This document shows, piece after piece, positions 44,158-53,241 of a DNA stretch of 64,000 nt. The stretch is from a candidate division FCPU426 bacterium. Lineage in GTDB: Bacteria > Oederibacteriota > Muellerivitia > Muellerivitales > DAHXKG01. Position numbers and translations under genes: made by a program. How positions within the stretch are numbered: position 1 is the first letter of the stretch; each line of letters begins with the position of its first letter. The notes beneath the pieces were generated by a model. That model had not been told where the DNA came from. It was given only the letters and a program-made list of their open reading frames with translations, and made no database searches. The stretch lies in assembly GCA_027366525.1 (NCBI GenBank), contig DAHXKG010000002.1:199605-263604 (forward strand), written 5' to 3'.

Positions 44158-45083
44158 AGTTTGATGTGAATTGAATTTTCAATTTTCAACTTTTTATTTT
44201 TGAAAAACCCATCGATTCCATTTCGTGCTACTTTAGTCGCCATGGTGGTTGCATAGCGTATACGTTGATTAAGATTCCACTTGCGATAAAGTCCAAATAA
44301 ATATCCAGCCAAAAATGCATCGCCTGCGCCAAGCGTATGAGAATATTGTATTCTTTTCTCAAAGGCCACGCGAATCATTTTATGATTTTCCCATAACAAA
44401 GCTCCTTGGGGCCCCTCCGTAATAGCTCCTGAAACTATATGATGGGTTAAAAACCAACCATGCAATTTTTTGACTTGATCCAGCGAATGAATTTTTCCCT
44501 TTAAAATTTCCGATAATTCAAATCGATTAATTTTCAAGAAATCCGGTCCTGCATCACATGCATATTTTAAGGCAAGCCCGGATGAATCTAAAAAAACTTT
44601 TATTTTTTTTAAATGTAACTTTTGAATCCAATGATAATACGTTCGTGCATTCTCACGCGGAAGCCGGCCATTCAAAACAACCCAATCACCTGATTTCATT
44701 TCGGAAAGAGCCACCGACTCTATTTTGGAAAGCATCTTTGGATCCATGGAAGCACTTTCCTGATTGAATTTCCCTAAAGACTTTGAATTTAGTTGAATGG
44801 AAAAATTGCTGCGAAGGATTCCTGTATGATTAAAAACTGTAGCATTAATAGAATTTTTTTTAAGAAATTGATTAAAAAAAATGGTTCCGGGATCTTTCAA
44901 ATCCCCTAAAACCACCCATAAATGATTAGGGACTTTTAAAAAAGATAAAAGGCAAGCCACATTCAATCCTTTTCCACCTGCCTTTACTGTATAGTTGAAA
45001 ACCGTGCCAATCTTCCCCAATTCAGGTTTTTGAATTGAAATATCATGGTCCAAGGATGGAAAGAAATTAATAATATGAATCAT
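44139..45083 (-). CDS. PfkB-family sugar kinase (1-phosphofructokinase/tagatose-6-phosphate kinase-like)
   Basis: A 314-residue ribokinase-fold kinase. The substrate-loop signature is KAGGKGLNVACLLSFL (residues about 33-48), and the catalytic signature is LGAGDAFLAGYLFG with its Asp as base. The N-terminus NFFPSLDHDI parallels the NPALD start of FruK/LacC. It phosphorylates a sugar phosphate, but which one is unclear, because no PTS or sugar operon is nearby. It is embedded between xseA (19-bp overlap) and the TPR/ABC exporter genes (4-bp overlap), an unusual place for a catabolic kinase. Confidence 0.85.
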   Translation of the reverse strand: MIHIINFFPSLDHDISIQKPELGKIGTVFNYTVKAGGKGLNVACLLSFLKVPNHLWVVLGDLKDPGTIFFNQFLKKNSINATVFNHTGILRSNFSIQLNSKSLGKFNQESASMDPKMLSKIESVALSEMKSGDWVVLNGRLPRENARTYYHWIQKLHLKKIKVFLDSSGLALKYACDAGPDFLKINRFELSEILKGKIHSLDQVKKLHGWFLTHHIVSGAITEGPQGALLWENHKMIRVAFEKRIQYSHTLGAGDAFLAGYLFGLYRKWNLNQRIRYATTMATKVARNGIDGFFKNKKLKIENSIHIKLCHPQN

Positions 45084-45799
45084 TCAATACCAGCACGTCG
45101 ATTATACTTTTTCTCATTTAAAAGTTTGTATATCGCTGCGAGCTTTCGAACCGCTTCTTCCCGCTCGGTAACCGAATGCGTCTTGTGTAAAATAACTTCC
45201 CACAAATGTTTTGCTTGAGAATATTTTTTTAGTTTTATATATGTATTAGCTAAAATATTTATTAGTCGTTGAGGAGCTTTGCCAGAATCAATATCATATT
45301 TTAAAAAAGCAACTACTTTATTTAATTGATGTAAATGCTGATAAACGATTGCAGCCATCATATATTTCAAGACAACATCTTTAGGATTATAATAGCTTCC
45401 AATTTTTAACAAGTTAATCGCCTGTCCCGACCTTCCTAATTCAAAAGCTAAAGCAGCGCCTCCAAACGTATAATTGATCTCAAAATATGGATTTAAACTT
45501 GCAATCACTCTACAATCTTGATACAAGTCAGGATACAATAGTTTTTGATTTTTAAAATCACCATAGTATTCCACTGTTTCAATCCAAAAAAAATCTGCCA
45601 TTATCGTACGAAAACCACTTAAATCCGCTGCCGCACGCAAAATTGACGGAACATGCTTAACTGAAAAGTGTTGATTAACTGTCGAAAAGAAATACTCATT
45701 TGAATTAAAATCCGACTTCAAATTTTTATTTGATAAGAACCCTTGCAAACCAAAGAAAAGAACAATTAAAAAAATTTTTCGAACATCGCTGCGAAGCAT
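45080..45799 (-). CDS. TPR-like protein next to an ABC-2 exporter
   Basis: A 239-residue protein with an N-terminal hydrophobic segment (about residues 8-20, signal or anchor). A segment SGFRTIMADFFWIETVEYYGD follows (shown to mark residues about 61-81), then helical repeats resembling TPRs, such as RLINILANTYIKLKKYSQAKHLW. Proteins of this sort are often encoded beside ABC-2 transport genes. Here the start overlaps the permease stop by one base, and the sugar kinase gene overlaps its end by 4 bp. A periplasmic scaffold for the transporter is plausible. I do not know the substrate. Confidence 0.65.
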   Translation of the reverse strand: MLRSDVRKIFLIVLFFGLQGFLSNKNLKSDFNSNEYFFSTVNQHFSVKHVPSILRAAADLSGFRTIMADFFWIETVEYYGDFKNQKLLYPDLYQDCRVIASLNPYFEINYTFGGAALAFELGRSGQAINLLKIGSYYNPKDVVLKYMMAAIVYQHLHQLNKVVAFLKYDIDSGKAPQRLINILANTYIKLKKYSQAKHLWEVILHKTHSVTEREEAVRKLAAIYKLLNEKKYNRRAGIE

Positions 45800-46572
45800 T
45801 ACTTGAATTCTCTCTTTTCAAATGCAATCCAACCAACCAAAAAAGCAAAGAATGAGTACGTAAATGTATATAAAAGAATAGATTCCCATTGTACTAGTGA
45901 TAGCACGTGGTGGGGTAAATACATTCGATCTTTTATGTTAAAAATTTCCAAATTGGGAAAAATATAATAGAAAATATTTAATATAATTTTCATAAAAGAG
46001 GAAATATGCTTATGTAAAAGCCATTTTAAATTTGCCAATAAATGCCCTAAAATAATCGTAAACAGTGTATACAAAACCACTCCCGCCATGGATGTCCCTA
46101 TCATTTGAAATGTTAGTCCAACAACATTTAAAATAATCATTTCCAATAGCAAGCCAATAACTGCTTCCCAATACATTATGTTAACTGAAGCCCCATAGAA
46201 CCATAATATCCCTGCTATCAAGAATGACATTCCCAGTACGATCGTCCAATTAATGCCTATAAATCCCAAAATACGACCTAATAAATACTCTCCTTTGGTG
46301 AGAGGTTTGACAATCTGCAAGTAAATAGCTCGCTGATCAAATTCAGTGACATACGTAACTGCTAAACTGAGCAATAGCGTTAAAACCCCAGCAAATTCAA
46401 TTCCCCCTAGTCCCAAATCAATAAAAACTTGTTTTTGATAGCCATAGCTAAGCATCGACAATAAATAATCCAATGCCGCAATTGCAATGGCAAAAATGAC
46501 CCAAACAATGGCAATGTGATTGCGGATTAATTCTCGATAGGTGAATTTTGCTATTTTAAAAATGCTTTTCAT
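45799..46572 (-). CDS. ABC-2 type transporter permease
   Basis: A 257-residue integral membrane protein with about six hydrophobic segments. It has the ABC-2/NosY-like layout with IYLQIVKPLTKGEYLLGRILGF after the second helix, corresponding to the conserved coupling region. It forms the membrane part of an exporter with the adjacent ATPase. Its start overlaps the ATPase gene by 17 bp. Cargo is unknown. A Gld- or Nos-like ABC exporter for lipids, proteins or peptides is possible. Confidence 0.82.
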   Translation of the reverse strand: MKSIFKIAKFTYRELIRNHIAIVWVIFAIAIAALDYLLSMLSYGYQKQVFIDLGLGGIEFAGVLTLLLSLAVTYVTEFDQRAIYLQIVKPLTKGEYLLGRILGFIGINWTIVLGMSFLIAGILWFYGASVNIMYWEAVIGLLLEMIILNVVGLTFQMIGTSMAGVVLYTLFTIILGHLLANLKWLLHKHISSFMKIILNIFYYIFPNLEIFNIKDRMYLPHHVLSLVQWESILLYTFTYSFFAFLVGWIAFEKREFK

Positions 46573-47500
46573 GATCTTTTGCCTCGTTAAAATCTTGAAT
46601 TGCTTTTAAAAAAAAGGCTTCTAACGTTGATGATAATGGTCGAATACTTTTCGGATAAATTTTTTGACTCGCCAACCGATTTAAAGCCTCCGGAAGTTGA
46701 TCTCCCTCTATTTGAATCCCGTCTTGATTTTTAATCCATGGTACTGGCCAATTTTGGATTTGCTCAAAATCCATTTGATCGAGTTCAATCCAATATTTAA
46801 GTAAATGTGTCGAACCTAAAACATGACTCATTTCTTCAGTTTTTAAAAGTCTACCTTTATAAATAATTCCAATGCGATCACAAATGCGTTCAACTTCATT
46901 AAGATCATGGGTATTCAAGAACACAGTTGTTCCACGATGTTTGAGCTCAAGAAAAATGTCTCGCATTTCTTTATAACCAACAGGATCCAGACCGCTCATT
47001 GGTTCATCGCAAATCAAAAGCTTGGGATGCGCAATTAATGCTTGGCCGATACCTATGCGTTGAAGCATGCCTTTGGAATAGGTGAAAATTTTTTCCGATG
47101 CCGCATGTCGCATTTGAACTACATCTAAAATTTCATCCACTCGATTTCTTAATTTTTTACCCGTGAGTTCATACAAAGAGCCAAAAAAATTTAGTAATTC
47201 ACGTCCCGAATGTTGTCGAGAGAAATACGGGGCTTCCGGTAAATATCCAATTTGATTACGGATCTGACGATTTTCAACCGATCCATTTAAGATGGTACAA
47301 TGTCCCGTTGTTGGTTTTAATAATCCTAAGATAATTTTAATTGTCGTTGTCTTGCCGGCACCATTTAAACCAATCAGCCCAAATACTTCGTTTTCAAAAA
47401 CCTTTAAATTGATGTTTTCAATGATTTTTTTTTGCTTTTGAAATCCGTAAACACCCGTCCAAAACGTTTTTGAAATATTGTCAAGAATCAAAGCCGGCAT
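46556..47500 (-). CDS. ABC transporter ATP-binding protein
   Basis: A 314-residue ABC ATPase. Walker A is GLNGAGKTTTIK (about residues 44-55), the Q loop lies in IGYLPEAPYF, the signature is TYSKGMLQRIGIGQAL, Walker B is LLICDEPMSGLDPVG, and the switch histidine is in FLNTHDLNEVERIC. The signature has SKG for SGG, common in ABC-2 exporters. A C-terminal extension of about 90 residues follows the core domain. It drives the permease encoded next. The nadX gene ends 2 bp upstream. Confidence 0.93.
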   Translation of the reverse strand: MPALILDNISKTFWTGVYGFQKQKKIIENINLKVFENEVFGLIGLNGAGKTTTIKIILGLLKPTTGHCTILNGSVENRQIRNQIGYLPEAPYFSRQHSGRELLNFFGSLYELTGKKLRNRVDEILDVVQMRHAASEKIFTYSKGMLQRIGIGQALIAHPKLLICDEPMSGLDPVGYKEMRDIFLELKHRGTTVFLNTHDLNEVERICDRIGIIYKGRLLKTEEMSHVLGSTHLLKYWIELDQMDFEQIQNWPVPWIKNQDGIQIEGDQLPEALNRLASQKIYPKSIRPLSSTLEAFFLKAIQDFNEAKDHEKHF

Positions 47501-47502
47501 AA

Positions 47503-48336
47503 TCAGTTTCCAATCTCAACATAGCTTTCTAATCGTTCAAAAAGGGCCAAGACAGATTGAATCGCCAAAGCACTGGTTTTAGGATTGAGCGTTGAGGGAA
47601 CATTTTGTGTCACGGAATGTAATTTCCCAAAACTACCCTCAATTCGAATTTCATGTTGATTCACTTTGATTTTAGGATCCAAGACTACTTTCACCTTAGC
47701 TTGTTTAGTAAATTTAGCAGCGGAGGCTAACGTTGCGGCAACATTGACATTTTTAGGAAATCGGTCAATAGCTTGTTTAACCCCACCTTGGAATATATAG
47801 CAAGGTTTTTTACGAATTTCAAGATTTCTTAAATATTTTGGAGAAAAACCTGGAGCCCCCTTCAATCCATTTTCATTTTTTGTTGAAATAATTTCCACTT
47901 TAGTGATGCGCCCAATTTGTTGTGCAGATCGAACACCATCAATGCCCGCCAAGGCTCCCGAAGGAATATAAACTTTAGTTTGATATTGATTGGCCAGCTT
48001 TATAATTTGTGTCCGATTTAAAAAAAACCCACCCACGCTCATGACAATGAGCGGAATATGATTTTTTAATGCCACCCGAGCAGTTGGCAATACTGCTGAA
48101 ACTGCAGCTGCTTCTAAAATCCATTCACAATTGTCAACTAGGTCGTTTAAAGAATTGCAAACTCGGGGAACTGATTTTAACGAATTGGCTAATTGGTAAG
48201 CTGCTTGAAAATTTTGATCAAACAAAGCGACTACTTTAAATGCGGAACTTTTTTGGATTAAGTGTTTTGTTACCATCGTCCCAATAGCACCGCAACCGAC
48301 AATACCCAATCGTTTGGTTTTCAAATAATTTTTCAT
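47503..48336 (-). CDS. nadX: L-aspartate dehydrogenase
   Basis: A 277-residue NAD(P)-dependent enzyme that oxidises aspartate to iminoaspartate, the NadA substrate. The dinucleotide loop is GIVGCGAIGTMVTK (residues about 11-24). Later conserved parts are PSGALAGIDGVRSA, FPKNVNVAATLASAAK and NQHEIRIEGSFG, with the catalytic His in NQHE, then NPKTSALAIQSVLA. It replaces flavin-dependent L-aspartate oxidase NadB. Its start overlaps the nadA stop by 4 bp (ATGA), which confirms the pathway link. NadC is not in the window. Confidence 0.92.
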   Translation of the reverse strand: MKNYLKTKRLGIVGCGAIGTMVTKHLIQKSSAFKVVALFDQNFQAAYQLANSLKSVPRVCNSLNDLVDNCEWILEAAAVSAVLPTARVALKNHIPLIVMSVGGFFLNRTQIIKLANQYQTKVYIPSGALAGIDGVRSAQQIGRITKVEIISTKNENGLKGAPGFSPKYLRNLEIRKKPCYIFQGGVKQAIDRFPKNVNVAATLASAAKFTKQAKVKVVLDPKIKVNQHEIRIEGSFGKLHSVTQNVPSTLNPKTSALAIQSVLALFERLESYVEIGN

Positions 48337-49268
48337 TTTACAGGTATTACCGACAACATACCTTCAAGGGATTTTTTGGCTTGAATGCGAATATGTTCTG
48401 GAATTTCAATTGGGTATTTTAATTCAAGCAGCGATTCGTAAACATCTTCCAATTGAGTCATTTTCATATTCGGGCAAATTAATCCTTTAGAAGGTTGAAA
48501 AAATATTTTATTCGGCATGGCTGTCCGTAATCGATGGAGCATTCCCATTTCTGTCCCAATAATAAATTTTTGAGCCGTTGAATTCTGGCAAAAGCGAAGC
48601 ATTTGAGAAGTTGATAAAACGGCGTCTGCCAATTGACAAAGCTCTTCGCTCGCTTCAGGATGCATTAATACCAAAGCATCGGGATGTTCTTCTTTTATTT
48701 GAAATATATCACGCGCTTTCATTCGTTGATGGGTTGGACATCCGCCCGCCCAGAGTATAATTTTTTTATTGCTATGCTTTTGAACCCATCGACCTAAGTG
48801 TTGATCTGGAACAAATAAAATTTGATCTTGTGGCATTGCATTAACCACCTGAATCGCATTAGCCGAAGTACAACAAACATCTGCCATTGCTTTGATTTCA
48901 GCGGAGCAATTTACATATGCAACTACGCCGGCATCCGGATATTTTGATTTTTCAATCGTGAGTTGCTCGGGAGTAATCATGTCGGCTAAAGGGCAACCGG
49001 CTTCAATGGCTGGAAGAAGAACCAATTTTTGAGGCGAAAGGATTTTGGCAGTTTCTGCCATGAAATGGACACTACAAAAGACAATAATATCGGCATCCGT
49101 TTTGGCAGCAAGGCGAGAAAGTTCTAAAGAATCCCCAACCTCATCTGCAATATCTTGAATTTCAGGGCGTTCATAGCTATGGGCAATAATAAAAGCATTT
49201 TTTTCATTTTTTAATTTTTGAATTTTCTCAATTAACTCTGTGTCATCCCAAAACATATCCATGGCCAT
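48333..49268 (-). CDS. nadA: Quinolinate synthase
   Basis: A 311-residue [4Fe-4S] enzyme that joins iminoaspartate and dihydroxyacetone phosphate into quinolinate. Typical segments are AHSYERPEIQDIADEVGDS, VFCSVHFMAETAKIL, VAYVNCSAEIKAMADVCCTS, GGCPTHQRM and LICPNMKMTQL. Three of these cysteines (in VCCTS, GGCPTH and LICPN) fit the cluster ligands. It is coupled to nadX. A few ATGs cluster at the start (49268, 49262, 49256), so the exact N-terminus is uncertain. Confidence 0.95.
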   Translation of the reverse strand: MAMDMFWDDTELIEKIQKLKNEKNAFIIAHSYERPEIQDIADEVGDSLELSRLAAKTDADIIVFCSVHFMAETAKILSPQKLVLLPAIEAGCPLADMITPEQLTIEKSKYPDAGVVAYVNCSAEIKAMADVCCTSANAIQVVNAMPQDQILFVPDQHLGRWVQKHSNKKIILWAGGCPTHQRMKARDIFQIKEEHPDALVLMHPEASEELCQLADAVLSTSQMLRFCQNSTAQKFIIGTEMGMLHRLRTAMPNKIFFQPSKGLICPNMKMTQLEDVYESLLELKYPIEIPEHIRIQAKKSLEGMLSVIPVK

Positions 49269-49269
49269 A

Positions 49270-49635
49270 TTAGTTACCTTCTTTCACTTCTAAAATTTTA
49301 TTTTTACTATCAACAAAAACGACAATGGGATTATCATGATTTAAAAAAGGCTCATCTAATATTTGATAAGTTAAAATAATAATTTTATCACCGACTATTG
49401 CATTGCGTGCTGCGGCTCCATTTAAACAAACCATCCCTTTATCCTGCTCGCCTTCAATGGCATACGTTTCTAATCGAAACCCATTATTCAGATTAAGGAC
49501 ATGGACTTGTTCATACGGTAAAATATGAGCCGCTTTCATTAAAACGGGATCTAGCGTAATGCTGCCTTCATAATGAAGATTTGTTTCTTGAATAACCGCT
49601 CGATGAATCTTGGATTTTAAGAATATTCGACTCAA
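49270..49635 (-). CDS. panD: Aspartate 1-decarboxylase
   Basis: A 121-residue pyruvoyl-dependent enzyme that converts aspartate to beta-alanine. The self-cleavage site is between G24 and S25 in HYEGSITLD, generating the pyruvoyl group from Ser25. YAIEGEQDKGMVCLNGAAAR is a further family segment. It is followed directly by nadA, so two aspartate-consuming enzymes are adjacent. panC is 53 bp upstream. Confidence 0.97.
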   Translation of the reverse strand: MSRIFLKSKIHRAVIQETNLHYEGSITLDPVLMKAAHILPYEQVHVLNLNNGFRLETYAIEGEQDKGMVCLNGAAARNAIVGDKIIILTYQILDEPFLNHDNPIVVFVDSKNKILEVKEGN

Positions 49636-49688
49636 CTTTACCTCAATTCCAATCGTAAATATTAAAATACTTAGTGTAACTTATACAA

Positions 49689-50534
49689 TTACACTATTAT
49701 ATTATCAATCAGGCGGACATTGTCAATAGTTGCCGCTATTGCAATCATTGTTTTTTGAGGTTGGATTTTTTGAAGAGGTTGCAACGTATCTTTATGAACG
49801 ACTTCCAAATATTGAATATGAATTCTTGGTTCTTGCCGTATTTTATCACGAATTAAATTCAAAACCGTTAAAACGTTTTTTTCGCCTGATTGAGCACACT
49901 TTTTACCACAATACAACGATTCGAACAATTTTGAAGCAAATTTTCGCGATGACGCCGATAATCGCTTATTTCTAGAACTTAAGGCAAGCCCATCTGCCTC
50001 TCGTAGCGTAGGGCAAACAACTACCTGAGTATTCCAATTTAAATCTTGAAGAATTTTTTTTATTACTGCCACTTGCTGAGCATCTTTTTGCCCTAGAAAT
50101 AAATGCGTTGGATGGACAATGTGTAATAGCTTCAATACCACGGTCGCAACACCATTAAAATGATTTGGACGAAAAGGTGCGCATAACCCATGAACAATGG
50201 GGCCAGATATGTGGATCAGGGTTGAAAAACCATTTGGGTACATCTCCGCATAGGAAGGTGTAAATACAATATCAACTTTTTCTTTTTTTAAAAATTGAAG
50301 GTCGGCATTCATCATCCTCGGATATTCATTAAAATCTTCTTGCGGACCAAACTGTAATGGGTTAACAAAAATGGAAACAACCGTTATATCACACCGCTTT
50401 TGGGATCGTTGAATTAATGAACCATGTGCACAGTGTAAAGCTCCCATTGTAGGAACAAATCCAATTGTCTTTCCAAGTCGCTTTTTGTTTTTTAGCCAAG
50501 CACGTAATGAATTGATGTGATTAAAAACTTTCAT
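49689..50534 (-). CDS. panC: Pantothenate synthetase
   Basis: A 281-residue ATP-dependent ligase that joins pantoate and beta-alanine. VPTMGALHCAHGSLI (residues about 27-41) holds the HxGH-type nucleotide motif, VSIFVNPLQFGPQEDFNEYPR corresponds to the pantoate region, LFLGQKDAQQVAVI and GLALSSRNKRLS (KMSKS-like) follow. The panC start overlaps panB by 4 bp. The C-terminal domain is complete. Confidence 0.97.
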   Translation of the reverse strand: MKVFNHINSLRAWLKNKKRLGKTIGFVPTMGALHCAHGSLIQRSQKRCDITVVSIFVNPLQFGPQEDFNEYPRMMNADLQFLKKEKVDIVFTPSYAEMYPNGFSTLIHISGPIVHGLCAPFRPNHFNGVATVVLKLLHIVHPTHLFLGQKDAQQVAVIKKILQDLNWNTQVVVCPTLREADGLALSSRNKRLSASSRKFASKLFESLYCGKKCAQSGEKNVLTVLNLIRDKIRQEPRIHIQYLEVVHKDTLQPLQKIQPQKTMIAIAATIDNVRLIDNIIV

Positions 50535-51319
50535 AATTTTTGATGATATAATTTTTGTCGTCGAACATCCTGAACGTATTTTTGAATCGCATTTTGAATC
50601 AGTTCATACAAATTCAAATATTGCACGGCATGTTTCGGATGAAAATCCTTCAAAAGCCCAAGCAAATCATGTAACACTTGAACTTGCCCATCGCAATCTT
50701 CCCCAGCTCCAATTCCAATGGTGGGAATGTTAAGTTCCATCGTTATGGATTTAGACAATGCTGCGGGCATTAATTCCAAAACCACACTAAACGCTCCTGC
50801 TTTTTCAAAAAGTTTAGCTTGATGAAAAATTTGTCTAGCTGCTTTTTCAGTTTTCCCCTGAAGATGATAGCCACCCATTTGGTAAATACTTTGTGGAGTA
50901 AATCCAACATGACCCATAACGGGAATTCCATTTCCAGTTAAAAATTTTGTAATTTCAAAAGCATTTACACACCATTCCAACTTAACGGCTTGAACACCAG
51001 CTTCTTGTATAAATTTTCCAGCCGATTGTAACGCCCATTCTTTTCCTGCTTGATAGGAAAGAAATGGCATATCGCCAATAATAATTGTTTTTTGAGTTCC
51101 CCGAACTACGGCACGAGCATGATAAATCATTTGTTCCAACGAAATGGTTAATGTGTTCTCCATACCCAGAACGGTTGTGGCGACACTATCACCTACCAAA
51201 ATAGCATCCACACCTGCATTTTCTGCCATTTGTGCTGTCGGGGCATCATATGCCGTAATCATACAAAGTTTAGAACCAGATTTTTGCTTTTTAAAAAGAT
51301 CCAACACATTATTCCGCAT
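50531..51319 (-). CDS. panB: Ketopantoate hydroxymethyltransferase
   Basis: A 262-residue enzyme that adds a hydroxymethyl group to 2-oxoisovalerate, the first pantothenate step. MITAYDAPTAQMAENAGVD, LVGDSVATTVLG, MPFLSYQ, VKLEWCVNAFE, PVMGHVGFTPQS and IGIGAGEDCDGQVQVLHD are all family segments. The frame is open further upstream to 51403, but the ATG at 51319 follows an AAGGG sequence about 10 bases upstream and begins at the family-typical N-terminus MRNNVLDLF. The 28 extra residues are probably not translated. It overlaps the deoxynucleoside kinase gene by 11 bp. Confidence 0.94.
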   Translation of the reverse strand: MRNNVLDLFKKQKSGSKLCMITAYDAPTAQMAENAGVDAILVGDSVATTVLGMENTLTISLEQMIYHARAVVRGTQKTIIIGDMPFLSYQAGKEWALQSAGKFIQEAGVQAVKLEWCVNAFEITKFLTGNGIPVMGHVGFTPQSIYQMGGYHLQGKTEKAARQIFHQAKLFEKAGAFSVVLELMPAALSKSITMELNIPTIGIGAGEDCDGQVQVLHDLLGLLKDFHPKHAVQYLNLYELIQNAIQKYVQDVRRQKLYHQKL

Positions 51320-51974
51320 GAAGCTTCGACCCTTTTTGTAGACTGATCGGTTGATAATAAACGGTTCCCTTGCCCATTTTTTCCAGATGCAACAAGAGAT
51401 CATCTAAATCCGCATCCCGATGAACAAAATCAATATCACTCGTATTGATCACCATTAAAGGAGTATCTCGATAATGAAAAAAGTAATAATTGTACGCTTT
51501 GTTTAATTCATCCAAGTAATCTGCCTTAATTTTCTTTTCAAACTTTCTCCCCCGCAATTCGATTCTTTTTAAAAGAACGTCTGTAGAAGCTTGCAAAAAA
51601 ATTACTAAATCAGGTTTTAAAATCTGCACTTTTAAAATATTGTGAATTTGTTCATACAATTTTAATTCGGTATCCTCAAGTGTCAAATTCGCGAACAAGC
51701 GATCTTTATCAAAAATATAATCACTGATGATCCCTCTTTTAAAAATATCCATTTGCAACAAATCCTGTTGGTGATGATATCGAGAAAGCAAAAAAAACAA
51801 TTGGGTTTGAAAGGCATATTTTTTCATATCCCTATAAAAATCTGTTACAAAAGGATTTTCCTCGACCGATTCTAAAAACAGACCGGTTTCAAGTTTGGAA
51901 CTAAGAATTTCTGCCAAACTTGTTTTTCCAACACCGATAGGACCTTCAATCGCGATGTATTTATTTTTGAGCAT
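51309..51974 (-). CDS. Deoxynucleoside kinase (dGK/dAK-like)
   Basis: A 221-residue kinase that phosphorylates deoxynucleosides for salvage. The P loop is IEGPIGVGKTSLA (residues about 8-20). FLESVEENPFVTDFY, SDYIFDKDRLFA (ERS/DRx-type motif region) and LQASTDVLLKRIELRGRKFE (lid) match the deoxyadenosine/deoxyguanosine kinase family. It overlaps folK by 14 bp on one side and panB by 11 bp on the other, a folK-dNK-pan arrangement. Its product pool connects to the dGTPase encoded at 61-62 kb. Confidence 0.88.
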   Translation of the reverse strand: MLKNKYIAIEGPIGVGKTSLAEILSSKLETGLFLESVEENPFVTDFYRDMKKYAFQTQLFFLLSRYHHQQDLLQMDIFKRGIISDYIFDKDRLFANLTLEDTELKLYEQIHNILKVQILKPDLVIFLQASTDVLLKRIELRGRKFEKKIKADYLDELNKAYNYYFFHYRDTPLMVINTSDIDFVHRDADLDDLLLHLEKMGKGTVYYQPISLQKGSKLHAE

Positions 51975-52446
51975 ATCGATATACCCTTGACGAATCTTTA
52001 ACTGTTTCTAAAACTTCGGAAACGGTTTGACCGACAGTTTGAATTTTCAAATTAGGATTCAGCTCGGCCAACGGAACCAAAACATGTTTACGTGCCGCTA
52101 AACGCGGATGTGGAACACACAAAGTTGGCGTATTAAGAATGATATCATCATAAGTTAAAATATCCACGTCCAATGTTCGAGGTCCCTTAGGGAAAGTATA
52201 AACTCTTCCCATTTGATTTTCGAGTGTTTTACTCCAATTTAATAGTTCCAATGGCGATAATTCCGTTCCTAATTCGACCACTTGATTTAAAAACCAAGGT
52301 TGATCTAAATAATCCACAGGTTCTGTTTCATAAATTTCAGAAAATCGCACTTGATGAAATGCTTTTTGAAACGCAGCTTGCGCGCGTTCAAGAAAGCCCA
52401 CCCGGTTTCCTAAATTTGAACCCAAGGACAAGTACACTTGCGCCAT
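51961..52446 (-). CDS. folK: 2-amino-4-hydroxy-6-hydroxymethyldihydropteridine pyrophosphokinase
   Basis: A 161-residue folate-pathway enzyme that transfers pyrophosphate from ATP to the pterin alcohol. YLSLGSNLGNR (residues 5-15 from this start), SEIYETEPVDYLDQPWFLN, GPRTLDVDILTYDD and PHPRLAARKHVLVPLAEL are family signatures. The ATG at 52446 is preferred over upstream ATGs at 52473 and 52470 because GAGGA precedes it by about 5 bases and itself lies after those ATGs. It lies within the biosynthetic run between the FAH-family gene and the nucleoside kinase gene. Confidence 0.94.
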   Translation of the reverse strand: MAQVYLSLGSNLGNRVGFLERAQAAFQKAFHQVRFSEIYETEPVDYLDQPWFLNQVVELGTELSPLELLNWSKTLENQMGRVYTFPKGPRTLDVDILTYDDIILNTPTLCVPHPRLAARKHVLVPLAELNPNLKIQTVGQTVSEVLETVKDSSRVYRYAQK

Positions 52447-52479
52447 ACATTCCTCACCATTACTATACATCATCTAAGA

Positions 52480-53241
52480 TTAATGATGAACAATTGTATT
52501 CTGAAGTGTTCCAATTCCATCCACTGTGGCTTCAACAACATCGCCGACTTTCATGGGGCCAATACCAGAAGGCGTACCCGTAATAACAACATCCAGTGCA
52601 TTCAATGTCATCACGCTTGAAATAAATACCAACAATTCTACACCTTTCCAAATTCGATTCGAAATTTTTGAATTTTGCTTAATTTGATTATTGACTTTAC
52701 ATTGAATGGTTTGATTATTTTCAATGAATTCTGTTTCCAACCAAGGGCCTAAAGGACAAAACGTATCAAAACTTTTAGACCGAGTCCACTGTTGATCTTT
52801 TGACTGTAAATCTCGGGCAGTAACATCATTACATATGGTAAATCCCCAAATTGCATTTTGTGCCTCATCAAAAGTGTCATTTTTAATCGAACGTTTTAAT
52901 ATAATTGCTAATTCCGCCTCATAATCCAGTCGAGATACGCCGGAAGGATAAACGATTTCTCCTAAATGAGGCAAAAGCGCCGAGGAGGGTTTTAAAAATA
53001 AAATTGGCTCTTCCGCTCTTGTATTTCTCATTTCTTGAATATGATCTTGATAATTCAGCCCAACTGCAACAATTTTAGATGGAATGGTCGGAGGTAAAAA
53101 GGTAGTGTTTTGAAGTGAAAAAGATTCCGGATAAATATCCATATTTTCCCATGGACACAAAGATGTAATAACACGATACACATCTCCATCAATTAAGACC
53201 CATTTTTTTTCACCTTGATGAAGAACACGCGCAATTTTCAC
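52480..53241 (-). CDS. Fumarylacetoacetate hydrolase-family protein
   Basis: A 253-residue FAH-fold hydrolase or isomerase. VGLNYQDHIQEM, EPILFLKPSSALL, LDYEAELAIIL, GFTICNDVTARDLQ, KSFDTFCPLGPWL and TGTPSGIGPMKVGD are the metal-site and cap segments. Such proteins act on oxoacids (for example acylpyruvases or 2-hydroxyhepta-2,4-diene-1,7-dioate isomerase-like). The substrate is not predictable. The dapB stop overlaps its start by 4 bp, so it is probably cotranscribed with lysine genes. Confidence 0.88.
   Translation of the reverse strand: MKIARVLHQGEKKWVLIDGDVYRVITSLCPWENMDIYPESFSLQNTTFLPPTIPSKIVAVGLNYQDHIQEMRNTRAEEPILFLKPSSALLPHLGEIVYPSGVSRLDYEAELAIILKRSIKNDTFDEAQNAIWGFTICNDVTARDLQSKDQQWTRSKSFDTFCPLGPWLETEFIENNQTIQCKVNNQIKQNSKISNRIWKGVELLVFISSVMTLNALDVVITGTPSGIGPMKVGDVVEATVDGIGTLQNTIVHH

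Noticed and set aside
51320-51403. N-terminal extension of PanB
   Set aside because: It is unlike the PanB family, lies over the deoxynucleoside kinase gene, and a good ribosome-binding site precedes the ATG at 51319.
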